Source: Bacteroidales bacterium
GTDB lineage: Bacteria > Bacteroidota > Bacteroidia > Bacteroidales > UBA932
NCBI GenBank assembly: GCA_017962235.1
Contig: JAGCVS010000012.1
Location: forward strand, 62,001 to 126,000
DNA length: 64,000 nt
Reading direction: 5' to 3'
Part shown: in pieces, positions 53,963-62,715 of the stretch
Numbering within the stretch: position 1 is the first letter of the stretch
How the letters are laid out: each line of letters starts with the position of its first letter
The notes under the pieces: model-generated
Databases searched by the model: none
Told to the model about the DNA's origin: nothing
The model's input: only the letters and a program-made list of their open reading frames with translations
Position numbers and translations under genes: made by a program

Positions 53963-56395
53963 TTAATGATATACGCCTCGCGACGCATCTGAAATCATCG
54001 CCCTGATGCGCTCACAGAGGGTTTTGTCTGCAACCAGCTGTTCCACAGTCAGGTGCATGCGCCAGCGCCAGTAGTGGCGGGGATTGGCGGGGATGTTGAT
54101 GCGCTCGTCGGCGGGGTCGCCCGCATAGCGGACCTCGGCGTCGGTGGCCAGCCAGTCCTGCAGCGGCAGAATAGCCAGCATCGCGGGGGAAGCCAGATGG
54201 CTGCGGACAATCTTCTCCGCCGCCCAGCTCTCGCAGAAGTAGGGGGCATCGCCGTCGCAGTGCATCATGGTGTTGAAATAGCGCTGGGTGAGGGCGCGGT
54301 CCTCTTCCCACCATGCCCTGAGCGGGCTGGTGTCGTGGGTACCGGTGGCGCAGACGCAGTAGTAGGGGTACTTCGCGGGGTCTGCAAAGTCCTCTGAAGG
54401 GTCCTTGGGCATGCGCTGGATCTCCAGGCTGAGGATGTTGAGTTCGTCCATCACGGAGGCCACGCACCCTGGAATCATGCCCAGATCTTCGCCGCAGGAG
54501 AGCATGTCGGTGGAGCGTATCAGGCTGGGGAGCTTCTTCATTGCGCTATCGCGCCAGAAATCATCGTGACGATGGTAGAAGAAATCGTTATAAAGGACGT
54601 TGAAGCTGTCTTTCTGCCAGGGTTCCAACTTTTCATAAGCGGCTGTGAACTGGGCGCTGATGCGGGGGTGCCAGAACCCTTTCTGGCGAGGATCCTCCAC
54701 AAACAGTACGTCGGTCTCGCTCTCGCCGGGGGTTACGTAAGCGCCGCCCGAAACGTCGAATCCCTTGCCCCGGAGCTCGTCTTCGCTGTAGGGGAGGGCG
54801 GGTGCAAAGTGACCCATCAGGCCGCTCTTGTACTGTGCGGGAATCTCCCATATGCGGAAGAAGCCCAGGATGTGGTCTATGCGGTACGCGTCAAAGTATT
54901 CGCTCATCTTCTTGAGGCGGGCCCGCCACCATGCGAAGCCGTCCTGCGCCATGCGGTCCCAGTTGTAGGTGGGGAAGCCCCAGTTCTGCCCGTCGGCGCT
55001 GAAGGCATCCGGCGGTGCACCCGCCTGCATGTCCAGGTTGAACAGGTCGGGGTTGGTCCAGGCATCGGCACTCACGGGGCTCACGCCGATGGGGAGGTCG
55101 CCCTTGATGGCCACGCGATGGCTGTGGGCATATGCCACGGCATCCTTAAGCTGGATGTCCAGCAGATACTGCAGCCAGCACCAGAAAGCCACCTGTGAGG
55201 GGTGTTCCGCAGCGTATTTGTCGGCTTTCTTGCGGGTATATTTTGCCTCCTTGCCCCATTTGCGCCAGTCCACGGTGCCGTTGGCGTCCCTCAGGCAGCA
55301 GAAAACGGCGTACGGGAGCAGCCAGAGGTCGTTCTCCTTGAGAAATGCCTGATACTTTGCATCGGCCACCAGCTTGGGTTCCTGAGCCTGGAATACCTCC
55401 TTGAGCAGGCGCATCTTGGCCTTGTTTACCTTCTCGTAATCTACCTTGGGGAGGGCATTCAGCTCTGCCTGGAGCTCCTTTACCGCCTTGGTCTGCTTAA
55501 CCCCTGCGGCGGGCAGGTGAATGAACTGAGGATGCAGCGCAAACGAGCTGACGGCGTTGTACGGGTAAGAGTCTTGCCAGGTGCCTGTCATGCTGGTGTC
55601 GTTCACCGGCAGCAGCTGGATAAAGTTCTGCCCGGTGGCCACGGCCCAGTCCACCATCTTCTTGATGTCGTGGAATTCGCCCACGCCAAAGCTCTCCTCT
55701 GTGCGGATGGAGAACACCGGAATGGCGACTCCGGCGCCGCGGTATGGGGCTGCGGCAAACGACGGCCGCACATCCTCCTTAACCAGAACCGATTTGGCGG
55801 CGGGGGCGGCGCAGCTGCGGTTGGGTTCCTGCTCCCAGAACAGGATTTCGCCCGTTTCACCGTCGGTGAGCACATATTTGTATTCGAAGGGCTCTTTGGC
55901 ATCTATGGCTATCTGCCACCAGGGGAAGCGGCTGCCATCCATCGGCACGGCCTTCTTCCATGCGCCCAGCGCCTTGCTGCTGCCGGTCACGGCCAGTTTC
56001 TGCCCGGGGCGGATGCTGGCCAGAGGGGCTTTGAGCAGCAGGTTGCCCTTCAAAGCTGCGGGTTTTTCCGGCGCGCGCTGGAAGATGATATCCTTGAAGG
56101 CGGCGCTCCAGAAGGCGCTGTCCGCAGGGCGGTCGCACCACAAATCGCGTACGGTTACCGCACCAGCCTTTGCCGGCGCCGCGAACTGATGGGTGCGCCA
56201 CTCGTAGCGTACAGGCTCGCCGCCGCGCATCAGTATGTAAGTGTAGCAGTCGCCGTTGCCAATCTGGCCTTCTTTCAGGGTAACTTCCCACGTGCCGTTC
56301 CAGGCATATTTCATGGGGTATCTGGCTTTGGAGGTGCACAGCACCAGGCTTTCGCCCCACACTGTATCGTAATTCAGCAGAAATTGTACTGTCAT
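53963..56395 (-). CDS. malQ: 4-alpha-glucanotransferase (GH77) with N-terminal CBM20 domains
   Basis: An 810-residue cytoplasmic enzyme that shuffles glucan chains between maltodextrins and frees glucose. Residues 1-~225 contain two CBM20-like starch-binding units (MTVQFLLNYDTVWGESL, then LKAPLASIRPGQKLAVTGSS with ALGAWKKAVPMDG). The GH77 barrel follows, with the nucleophile Asp in YFDAYRIDHILGFFRIWEIP, the acid/base Glu in SCGEDLGMIP and the third Asp in TGTHDTSPLRAWW. The frame extends to 56539, but that overlaps leuC and the promoters, so the ATG at 56395 is used. First gene of the starch locus. Confidence 0.93.
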   Translation of the reverse strand: MTVQFLLNYDTVWGESLVLCTSKARYPMKYAWNGTWEVTLKEGQIGNGDCYTYILMRGGEPVRYEWRTHQFAAPAKAGAVTVRDLWCDRPADSAFWSAAFKDIIFQRAPEKPAALKGNLLLKAPLASIRPGQKLAVTGSSKALGAWKKAVPMDGSRFPWWQIAIDAKEPFEYKYVLTDGETGEILFWEQEPNRSCAAPAAKSVLVKEDVRPSFAAAPYRGAGVAIPVFSIRTEESFGVGEFHDIKKMVDWAVATGQNFIQLLPVNDTSMTGTWQDSYPYNAVSSFALHPQFIHLPAAGVKQTKAVKELQAELNALPKVDYEKVNKAKMRLLKEVFQAQEPKLVADAKYQAFLKENDLWLLPYAVFCCLRDANGTVDWRKWGKEAKYTRKKADKYAAEHPSQVAFWCWLQYLLDIQLKDAVAYAHSHRVAIKGDLPIGVSPVSADAWTNPDLFNLDMQAGAPPDAFSADGQNWGFPTYNWDRMAQDGFAWWRARLKKMSEYFDAYRIDHILGFFRIWEIPAQYKSGLMGHFAPALPYSEDELRGKGFDVSGGAYVTPGESETDVLFVEDPRQKGFWHPRISAQFTAAYEKLEPWQKDSFNVLYNDFFYHRHDDFWRDSAMKKLPSLIRSTDMLSCGEDLGMIPGCVASVMDELNILSLEIQRMPKDPSEDFADPAKYPYYCVCATGTHDTSPLRAWWEEDRALTQRYFNTMMHCDGDAPYFCESWAAEKIVRSHLASPAMLAILPLQDWLATDAEVRYAGDPADERINIPANPRHYWRWRMHLTVEQLVADKTLCERIRAMISDASRGVYH

Positions 56396-56420
56396 AGCAA
56401 TTATTGGTTGGTGTATCATA

Positions 56421-56428
56421 CAAATATA
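56421..56428 (-). promoter_or_regulatory. Promoter -7 box for malQ
   Basis: TATATTTG on the minus strand, 26 bases before the malQ start. No clear -33 element. Confirms the 56395 start. Confidence 0.55.
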
Positions 56429-56462
56429 AAAAATAAATATAGGTTTAATGCTCAAAATTTTG

Positions 56463-56470
56463 AATCTTTG
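56463..56470 (+). promoter_or_regulatory. Possible promoter -7 box for leuC
   Basis: AATCTTTG, one mismatch from TAnnTTTG, 4 bases before the leuC ATG. It would give a nearly leaderless mRNA. No attenuator or leucine leader peptide is visible in the 79-base gap. Confidence 0.35.
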
Positions 56471-56474
56471 CGCC

Positions 56475-57869
56475 ATGAACACACTTTTCGACAAGATTTG
56501 GGACGCCCATGTGGTGCAGATTGTGCCCGACGGCCCCACACAGCTCTATATAGACCGGCTTTACTGCCATGAAGTAACCACGCCGCAGGCGTTTGACGGC
56601 ATGCGCGAGCGGGGCATCAAACCCCTTCGCCCCCAGCAGATTGTCTGCATGCCTGACCATAACACCCCTACTCACGACCAGGACAAGCCCATCGCAGACC
56701 CCGTTTCAAAGAAGCAGGTGGATACGCTGGCCGCAAATGCGGCGGAATTCGGCCTGACGCACTTCGGGATGATGGACAAGCGCAACGGCATCATCCACGT
56801 GGTGGGTCCGGAGCGCGGCCTTTCGCTGCCAGGCATGACCATCGTGTGCGGCGATTCGCATACCTCCACCCACGGCGCAATGGGCGCCGTAGCCTTCGGT
56901 ATCGGCACTTCCGAGGTGGAGATGGTTATGGCGTCGCAGTGCATCCTGCAGCAGAAGCCCAAGAGCATGCGCATCAGCGTAGAGGGGCAACTGGGGCGCG
57001 GCGTAACCGCCAAGGATGTGGCGCTGTATATCATGAGCAAGATGACCACCAGCGGTGCTACAGGCTACTTTGTGGAGTATGCCGGTAGTGCGGTGCGCGA
57101 CCTCAGCATGGAGGGGCGTCTGACCCTCTGCAACCTCTCGATTGAGATGGGAGCGCGCGGCGGCTTCATTGCTCCGGACGAGACCACTTTCGAGTACCTG
57201 AAGGGGCGCGAGAATGCTCCCAAGGGGGCCGATTGGGATAAGGCGGTGGCCTATTGGAAGACGCTGAAAAGCGGCAGCGACGCTGTGTTTGACCGCGAAA
57301 TCGTATACGATGCAGCAGACATCACCCCCATGGTTACATACGGTACCAACCCCGGCATGGGCATGGGTATCACAGATACCATTCCCGCTTTGGACAGCGT
57401 CCCGGAAAGCGGCCGGGCTTCGTTCCTGCGCTCGCTGAACTATATGGGCTTTGAGCCGGGCGACCAGCTGCTGGGCAAGAAGGTAGACTACGTGTTCTGC
57501 GGCAGCTGCACCAACGGCCGTATAGAAGATTTCAGGGCGTTTGCCAGCATCGCGGCGGGCCGCAAGAAAGCTCCCGGCGTGGTTTGCTGGCTGGTTCCCG
57601 GCTCCTGGATGGTCAAACAGCAGATAGAGGAGGAGGGTTTGGACAAGATTCTGGAGGCGGGCGGCTTTGAGATCCGTCAGCCCGGATGCAGCGCCTGTCT
57701 GGCCATGAACGACGACAAGATTCCAGCAGGGAAGCTGGCAGTATCCACCTCCAACCGCAACTTTGAGGGGCGTCAGGGCCCCGGCGCACGCACCGTGCTG
57801 GCCAGCCCGCTGACCGCCGCGGCAGCAGCCGTGACCGGCGTTATCACCGACCCCAGAACCTTAATGTAA
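56475..57869 (+). CDS. leuC: 3-isopropylmalate dehydratase large subunit
   Basis: A 464-residue aconitase-fold enzyme that, with LeuD, isomerises 2- to 3-isopropylmalate. The [4Fe-4S] ligands are seen in [14 protein letters not shown] and [11 protein letters not shown], and the motifs CMPDHNTPT and [19 protein letters not shown] are canonical. The start at 56475 ([14 protein letters not shown]) is the family start. The longer frame from 56448 reads through the promoter box. Confidence 0.97.
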   Translation: MNTLFDKIWDAHVVQIVPDGPTQLYIDRLYCHEVTTPQAFDGMRERGIKPLRPQQIVCMPDHNTPTHDQDKPIADPVSKKQVDTLAANAAEFGLTHFGMMDKRNGIIHVVGPERGLSLPGMTIVCGDSHTSTHGAMGAVAFGIGTSEVEMVMASQCILQQKPKSMRISVEGQLGRGVTAKDVALYIMSKMTTSGATGYFVEYAGSAVRDLSMEGRLTLCNLSIEMGARGGFIAPDETTFEYLKGRENAPKGADWDKAVAYWKTLKSGSDAVFDREIVYDAADITPMVTYGTNPGMGMGITDTIPALDSVPESGRASFLRSLNYMGFEPGDQLLGKKVDYVFCGSCTNGRIEDFRAFASIAAGRKKAPGVVCWLVPGSWMVKQQIEEEGLDKILEAGGFEIRQPGCSACLAMNDDKIPAGKLAVSTSNRNFEGRQGPGARTVLASPLTAAAAAVTGVITDPRTLM

Positions 57870-57875
57870 GCCGCC

Positions 57876-58472
57876 ATGAAACAGAAGTTTGACATAATCA
57901 AGAGCACCTGTGTTCCCCTCCCGCTGGAGAATGTGGACACCGACCAGATAATCCCCGCCCGCTTTTTGAAGGCGACCACCCGCGACGAAAAGTTCTTTGG
58001 CGACAATCTTTTCTGCGACTGGCGCTACCGTAAGGACGGCACCCCTAACCCCGATTTCGTGCTCAACGACCCCCGCTACAGCGGCTGCATACTGGTTGCG
58101 GGCAAGAACTTTGGCAGCGGCAGCAGCCGCGAGCACGCCGCGTGGGCAATTGCCGGTTACGGCTTCCGCGTGGTGATATCGAGCTTCTTTGCCGATATCC
58201 ACCGCAACAACGAGCTCAACAACTTTATGCTGCCGGTAATGGTGAGCGAGGAGTTCCTTGCGGAGCTGTTCGCAAGCATCAAGACCGACCCCGCCACTGA
58301 AGTTACGGTGGATGTACCCGCACAGACCGTCACCAACATGGCCACCGGCCGCAGCGAGCACTTTGACCTGAACGGGTATAAGAAATATTGTCTGATGAAC
58401 GGCCTGGACGATATCGATTTCCTGCTTGAGAGCAAGGATAAGATAGAGGCCTGGGAAAAAGCAAATGCCTGA
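57876..58472 (+). CDS. leuD: 3-isopropylmalate dehydratase small subunit
   Basis: A 198-residue partner of LeuC. The swivel-domain motifs PLPLENVDTDQIIPARFLKA, ILVAGKNFGSGSSREHAAWA and IISSFFADIHRNN-like VVISSFFADIHRNN are intact. Six bases after leuC, and its last 8 bases overlap the next gene. Confidence 0.97.
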   Translation: MKQKFDIIKSTCVPLPLENVDTDQIIPARFLKATTRDEKFFGDNLFCDWRYRKDGTPNPDFVLNDPRYSGCILVAGKNFGSGSSREHAAWAIAGYGFRVVISSFFADIHRNNELNNFMLPVMVSEEFLAELFASIKTDPATEVTVDVPAQTVTNMATGRSEHFDLNGYKKYCLMNGLDDIDFLLESKDKIEAWEKANA

Positions 58473-59994
58473 AGCTATGCGACATATCGAAATAATGGAC
58501 ACCACGTTGAGGGATGGTGAGCAGACCAGCGGCGTCAACTTTGTGCCGCACGAGAAGCTGCTCATAGCCCGCTTCCTGCTCCAGAACGCAAAGGTAGACC
58601 GCATAGAGATCGCCTCTGCCCGCGTGTCCGAGGGGGAGCGCGACTCCGTTGCTGAAATCTGCTCCTGGGCCGGGAAGAACGGCTGTCTGGAGCGCGTTGA
58701 GGTGCTGGGCTTTGTGGACGGCACCACCTCTGCAGACTGGATTGCCGGCTGCGGCGCAAAGGTGATGAACCTCCTCGCCAAAGGAAGCGAGCGGCATTGC
58801 CGCGAGCAGCTTGGCAAGACCCCTGAGGAGCACTTTGAGCAGGTCCGCGCAGCGATAGAATATGCCCGCGGCAAAGGCTTGGAGGTAAATCTGTACCTGG
58901 AAGACTGGAGCAACGGCATGAAAAACTCCCCGGAGTATGTATTCTTCCTTGTGGAGGCGCTCAAAGGGTGCGGCATCCGCCGCTTCATGTTGCCCGACAC
59001 GCTGGGCGTGCTCTCTCCCGCAAAGGTCACCGAATATGTCGGTCAGATGGTGAGCCGTTTCCCGGAGATCCATTTCGATTTCCACGCCCATAACGATTAC
59101 GACCTGGCGGTGGCCAATACCCTGGCTGCTGTGAAGGCGGGCTGCCGCGGGGCGCACACGTGCGTGAACGGCCTTGGAGAAAGGGCTGGCAACGCCCCGC
59201 TGGCAAGCGTCCAGGCGGTGCTGGCGGACATGGCGGAAGTAGAGACAGGGGTGGACGAGAGCCGCCTGCACGAACTCAGCCGCCTGGTGTCCAGCTATTC
59301 CTGCACCCCCATCCCCGCCAACCGTCCCATTGTGGGAGACAACGTGTTCACCCAGGTTGCGGGCGTGCATGCCGACGGCGACAAGAAGAACAACCTCTAT
59401 TGCAACGACCTGCTGCCGGAGCGCTTCGGCCGCAAGCGGGAATATGCCCTGGGCAAGACCAGCGGCAAGGCCAACATACTCAAGAACCTGGAGAACATGC
59501 ATCTGGACCTCACTCCGGAGCAGACCCGCCGCGTCACCGACAGAATAATTGAACTTGGCGACAAGAAAGAGACGGTGACTCCGGACGATTTGCCGTTCAT
59601 CGTGAGCGACGTGCTGGGGCACGACCTTGCGCAGGAGAACGTGAAGCTGCTCAGCTACATGGTGAGCACAGCCCATGGCCTCAAGCCCACCGCAATCGTG
59701 AAGATGGAGGTCAAGGGTAAGGTTTATCAGGAGCAGGCGAGCGGTGACGGCCAGTACGACGCCTTTGTGCGCGCCGTGCGGCACATCTTCCGCGACCATC
59801 TGAAGCTGGAATTCCCCTGGCTGAGCGACTATTCCGTATCCATCCCTCCCGGAGGCCGTACCGACGCCCTGGTGCAGACCCGCATAGACTGGGATTACAA
59901 CGGCCGCACCATACACACCCGCGGCCTGGACGCCGACCAGGTGGAGGCGGCCATAAAGGCGACAATGAAAATGCTTAACATAATAGTACAATGA
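58465..59994 (+). CDS. leuA: 2-isopropylmalate synthase family protein
   Basis: A 509-residue HMGL-like TIM-barrel enzyme that condenses acetyl-CoA with a 2-oxoacid, probably 2-oxoisovalerate. [16 protein letters not shown] holds the catalytic Arg/Asp, [16 protein letters not shown] the metal-binding His pair, and [14 protein letters not shown] the second signature. Residues ~390-509 form the LeuA dimer/regulatory domain, suggesting leucine feedback. Bacteroidales often have a second paralog (leuA1) before leuC. It is absent here. A citramalate synthase function is possible but the operon favours leucine. Overlaps leuD by 8 and leuB by 4 bases. Confidence 0.88.
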   Translation: MPEAMRHIEIMDTTLRDGEQTSGVNFVPHEKLLIARFLLQNAKVDRIEIASARVSEGERDSVAEICSWAGKNGCLERVEVLGFVDGTTSADWIAGCGAKVMNLLAKGSERHCREQLGKTPEEHFEQVRAAIEYARGKGLEVNLYLEDWSNGMKNSPEYVFFLVEALKGCGIRRFMLPDTLGVLSPAKVTEYVGQMVSRFPEIHFDFHAHNDYDLAVANTLAAVKAGCRGAHTCVNGLGERAGNAPLASVQAVLADMAEVETGVDESRLHELSRLVSSYSCTPIPANRPIVGDNVFTQVAGVHADGDKKNNLYCNDLLPERFGRKREYALGKTSGKANILKNLENMHLDLTPEQTRRVTDRIIELGDKKETVTPDDLPFIVSDVLGHDLAQENVKLLSYMVSTAHGLKPTAIVKMEVKGKVYQEQASGDGQYDAFVRAVRHIFRDHLKLEFPWLSDYSVSIPPGGRTDALVQTRIDWDYNGRTIHTRGLDADQVEAAIKATMKMLNIIVQ

Positions 59995-61052
59995 AACTTA
60001 AGATAGCGGTTCTTCCCGGCGACGGTATCGGTCCCGAGATTTCCAAGGTTGGAGTTGACGTGATGCGCGCCGTGTGTGCAAAGTTCGGTCACGAGGTCTC
60101 TTTCAAAGAGGCGCTTTGCGGTGCCGATGCGATAGACAAGGTGGGCGACCCCTTTCCGGAGGAGACTTTCCAGATTTGCATGGAGGCCGACGCGGTGCTG
60201 TTCTCTGCGGTGGGCGACCCTCGTTTTGACAACAACCCTACCGCCAAGGTGCGTCCGGAGCAGGGTCTGCTGGCAATGCGCAAGAAGCTGGGCCTGTACG
60301 CCAACATCCGCCCCATAGAGACCTTTGACTGTCTGGTGCACAACTCTCCGTTGAAAGACGAACTGGTGCGCGGCGCCGATTTTATCTGCATCCGCGAACT
60401 CACCGGCGGCATGTATTTTGGCGAGAAATATCAGGACGACGAGAAGGCGTACGACACCAACTATTACACCCGTGGCGAGATAGAGCGCATCCTCAAGGTG
60501 GGTTACGAGTATGCCCGCCGCCGCAACCGTCACCTCACCGTTGTGGATAAGGCCAACGTGCTGGCTTCCAGTCGTCTGTGGCGCAAGGTGGCGCAGGAGA
60601 TGGCGCCTCAGTATCCCGATGTCACCACCGATTTCATGTATGTGGACAACGCTTCCATGCGCATGATTCAGGAGCCCAAGTTCTTCGACGTTATGGTAAC
60701 GGAGAATACCTTTGGAGACATCCTTACAGACGAAGGAAGCTGCATCACCGGCAGCATGGGGCTTCTGCCCAGCGCTTCCACCGGAGAGCATACTCCCGTA
60801 TTCGAGCCCGTCCACGGCAGCTGGCCCGCAGCCAAGGGGCTCAACATAGCCAATCCGCTCGCGCAGATCCTCTCCGCAGCCATGCTGTTCGAGTATTTCG
60901 ACCTCAAGGAAGAGGGGGCGCTTATCCGCCGTGCGGTGGCCGCATCCCTGGACGCGAACGTCCGTACGCCCGAAATACAGGTGGCCGGCGGTGCCAAATA
61001 CGGCACCAAGGAGGTCGGCGCTTGGATTGTGGACTATATCGTTAAGGCTTAA
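59991..61052 (+). CDS. leuB: 3-isopropylmalate dehydrogenase
   Basis: A 353-residue NAD-dependent beta-decarboxylating dehydrogenase, the last enzyme of this operon. PGDGIGPEI at the start, LRKK-like [16 protein letters not shown], the signature [23 protein letters not shown] and HGSWP mark the family. Tightly coupled to the preceding gene by a 4-base ATGA overlap. Confidence 0.97.
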   Translation: MKLKIAVLPGDGIGPEISKVGVDVMRAVCAKFGHEVSFKEALCGADAIDKVGDPFPEETFQICMEADAVLFSAVGDPRFDNNPTAKVRPEQGLLAMRKKLGLYANIRPIETFDCLVHNSPLKDELVRGADFICIRELTGGMYFGEKYQDDEKAYDTNYYTRGEIERILKVGYEYARRRNRHLTVVDKANVLASSRLWRKVAQEMAPQYPDVTTDFMYVDNASMRMIQEPKFFDVMVTENTFGDILTDEGSCITGSMGLLPSASTGEHTPVFEPVHGSWPAAKGLNIANPLAQILSAAMLFEYFDLKEEGALIRRAVAASLDANVRTPEIQVAGGAKYGTKEVGAWIVDYIVKA

Positions 61053-61072
61053 CTTGGTATCATCTTTGCTGA

Positions 61073-61089
61073 TTTGCACCTCGTGCAAA
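61073..61089 (+). other. Small perfect inverted repeat before the S41 protease gene
   Basis: TTTGCAC-CTC-GTGCAAA, a 7-bp stem with a 3-base loop, 12 bases before the ATG at 61102. It has no T-run and may be a weak terminator of the leu operon, a translation control hairpin or an operator. Confidence 0.4.
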
Positions 61090-61101
61090 AATGACATATA
61101 A

Positions 61102-62712
61102 ATGAAAAGGACGCTTGTAATACTTTTTCTGGCGATTAGCTCGCTGTCGGCTGCGGCACAGAGTGCAAACTTTGAACTTGCCAAGTCGCTTGACATACAG
61201 AATTCGATACTCAAACAGCTCTCTGCCAACTATGTGGACACGCTCCAGTTTGACAAGCTGATAAACACCGGCATCAGCGCCATGCTGAACTCCATTGACC
61301 CCTACACGGTGTATTATCCTGAAGAGGACGATGACGATTTGCAGCTGATGACCACCGGCATTTACGGCGGTATCGGCTCGCTGATAAAGAAGCGTCCCGG
61401 AGAGGCTGTGCTCATTACCGAGCCTTACCCAGACAGTCCGGCGGTTAAGGCGGGTCTGCAGCCCGGCGACAGCATAATTGCCATAGACGGCAAGAGCACC
61501 TACGGCGAGACCTCCCAGCAGAGTTCTGACCGCATGAAGGGGCAGCCCGGCAGCAAGGTGGAATTCCAGGTGATAAAAGGGCGCACCAAGGCCCCGGAGA
61601 CCATAGTTGTAAAGCGTGAGAAGATACATATCTCCAGCATACAGAACTATTGCATCCTCAAAGACGATATCGGCTATGTAAACATTACCGGCTTCACCGC
61701 AGGCATGACCACAGAGCTGCGCAGCGTGGTGCAGGAGCTCAAGAAAGCTGGCGCCAAGCGTCTCGTGATAGATTTGCGCGGCAACGGCGGCGGCCTTATG
61801 GACGAGGCCATCAAGTTGATGTCGCTGTTTGTGCCCAAGGGGACGCTGGTGGTATCTTCAAAGGGTCGCGCACGCGGCACCAACATGGAATATCACACCC
61901 AGACCGACCCGATTGACACCGAGATCCCGGTACTGGTGATGATTAACAGCGGCAGCGCCTCCGCCAGCGAGATTGTGGCGGGCGCCTTCCAGGATCTGGA
62001 CCGCGGCACCATCGGCGGTACCCGTTCATTTGGCAAGGGCCTCATCCAGTCGGTGCGCCCCACCGCTTTCAATGGTTCCCTCAAGGTGACCACCGGCAAG
62101 TATTACACCCCCAGCGGACGGTGCGTACAGGCTATCGACTACAGCCACCGCAACGAAGACGGCAGCGTGGGAGCAATCCCCGATTCGCTTACGCATGAGT
62201 TCAAGACGGCCGGCGGCCGCACTGTGAAAGACGGCGGCGGCATCACCCCCGACATCGTTGTGGAGAACAGGCGCTACAGCCGTCCCACCTATTCGCTTGT
62301 GTACGGTGACATAATTGGTGATTACGCCATCGATTATTTCAGTCGGCATGAGAGCATTGCTCCTGCAAGCGAATTCACCCTCACAGATGAGGAATACGAA
62401 GAATTTGTCCGTTTCTGCGAGAACAAGACCTTTGACTGGCGCAGCGGCAGCGAGGCCGAGATGGCAAAACTCATAGAGGCCGCCCAATACGAGGGGACCT
62501 ACGATACCTGCCGCGCAGAGATAGAGGCGCTCAAGGCAAAGCTGGATATCAGCAAGGCCGATGCCCTCCGCCTGGTGAAGGAAGAGGTAAAGCCCCTCAT
62601 AGAGTCAGATATTGCAGTAAAATACTATTTCCAGAAAGGGTCGTCTGTAGTGAATCTGCGCTACGACAATCAGCTCTATACGGCGATAGACAAGTGGCTG
62701 GAGGCTAAGTAA
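61102..62712 (+). CDS. S41 family C-terminal processing peptidase
   Basis: A 536-residue periplasmic serine protease with signal peptide (ending LSAAAQ). A helical N-terminal part contains MLNSIDPYTVYYPEED, then a PDZ domain (~90-175: IGSLIKKRPGEAVLIT, AGLQPGDSIIAIDGKST) and the S41 core: VIDLRGNGGGLMDEA, the catalytic Ser in MINSGSASASEIVAG and the catalytic Lys in GGTRSFGKGLIQ. It trims or degrades envelope proteins. The AroD-AroA gene starts 3 bases after its stop. Confidence 0.94.
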   Translation: MKRTLVILFLAISSLSAAAQSANFELAKSLDIQNSILKQLSANYVDTLQFDKLINTGISAMLNSIDPYTVYYPEEDDDDLQLMTTGIYGGIGSLIKKRPGEAVLITEPYPDSPAVKAGLQPGDSIIAIDGKSTYGETSQQSSDRMKGQPGSKVEFQVIKGRTKAPETIVVKREKIHISSIQNYCILKDDIGYVNITGFTAGMTTELRSVVQELKKAGAKRLVIDLRGNGGGLMDEAIKLMSLFVPKGTLVVSSKGRARGTNMEYHTQTDPIDTEIPVLVMINSGSASASEIVAGAFQDLDRGTIGGTRSFGKGLIQSVRPTAFNGSLKVTTGKYYTPSGRCVQAIDYSHRNEDGSVGAIPDSLTHEFKTAGGRTVKDGGGITPDIVVENRRYSRPTYSLVYGDIIGDYAIDYFSRHESIAPASEFTLTDEEYEEFVRFCENKTFDWRSGSEAEMAKLIEAAQYEGTYDTCRAEIEALKAKLDISKADALRLVKEEVKPLIESDIAVKYYFQKGSSVVNLRYDNQLYTAIDKWLEAK

Positions 62713-62715
62713 CCG

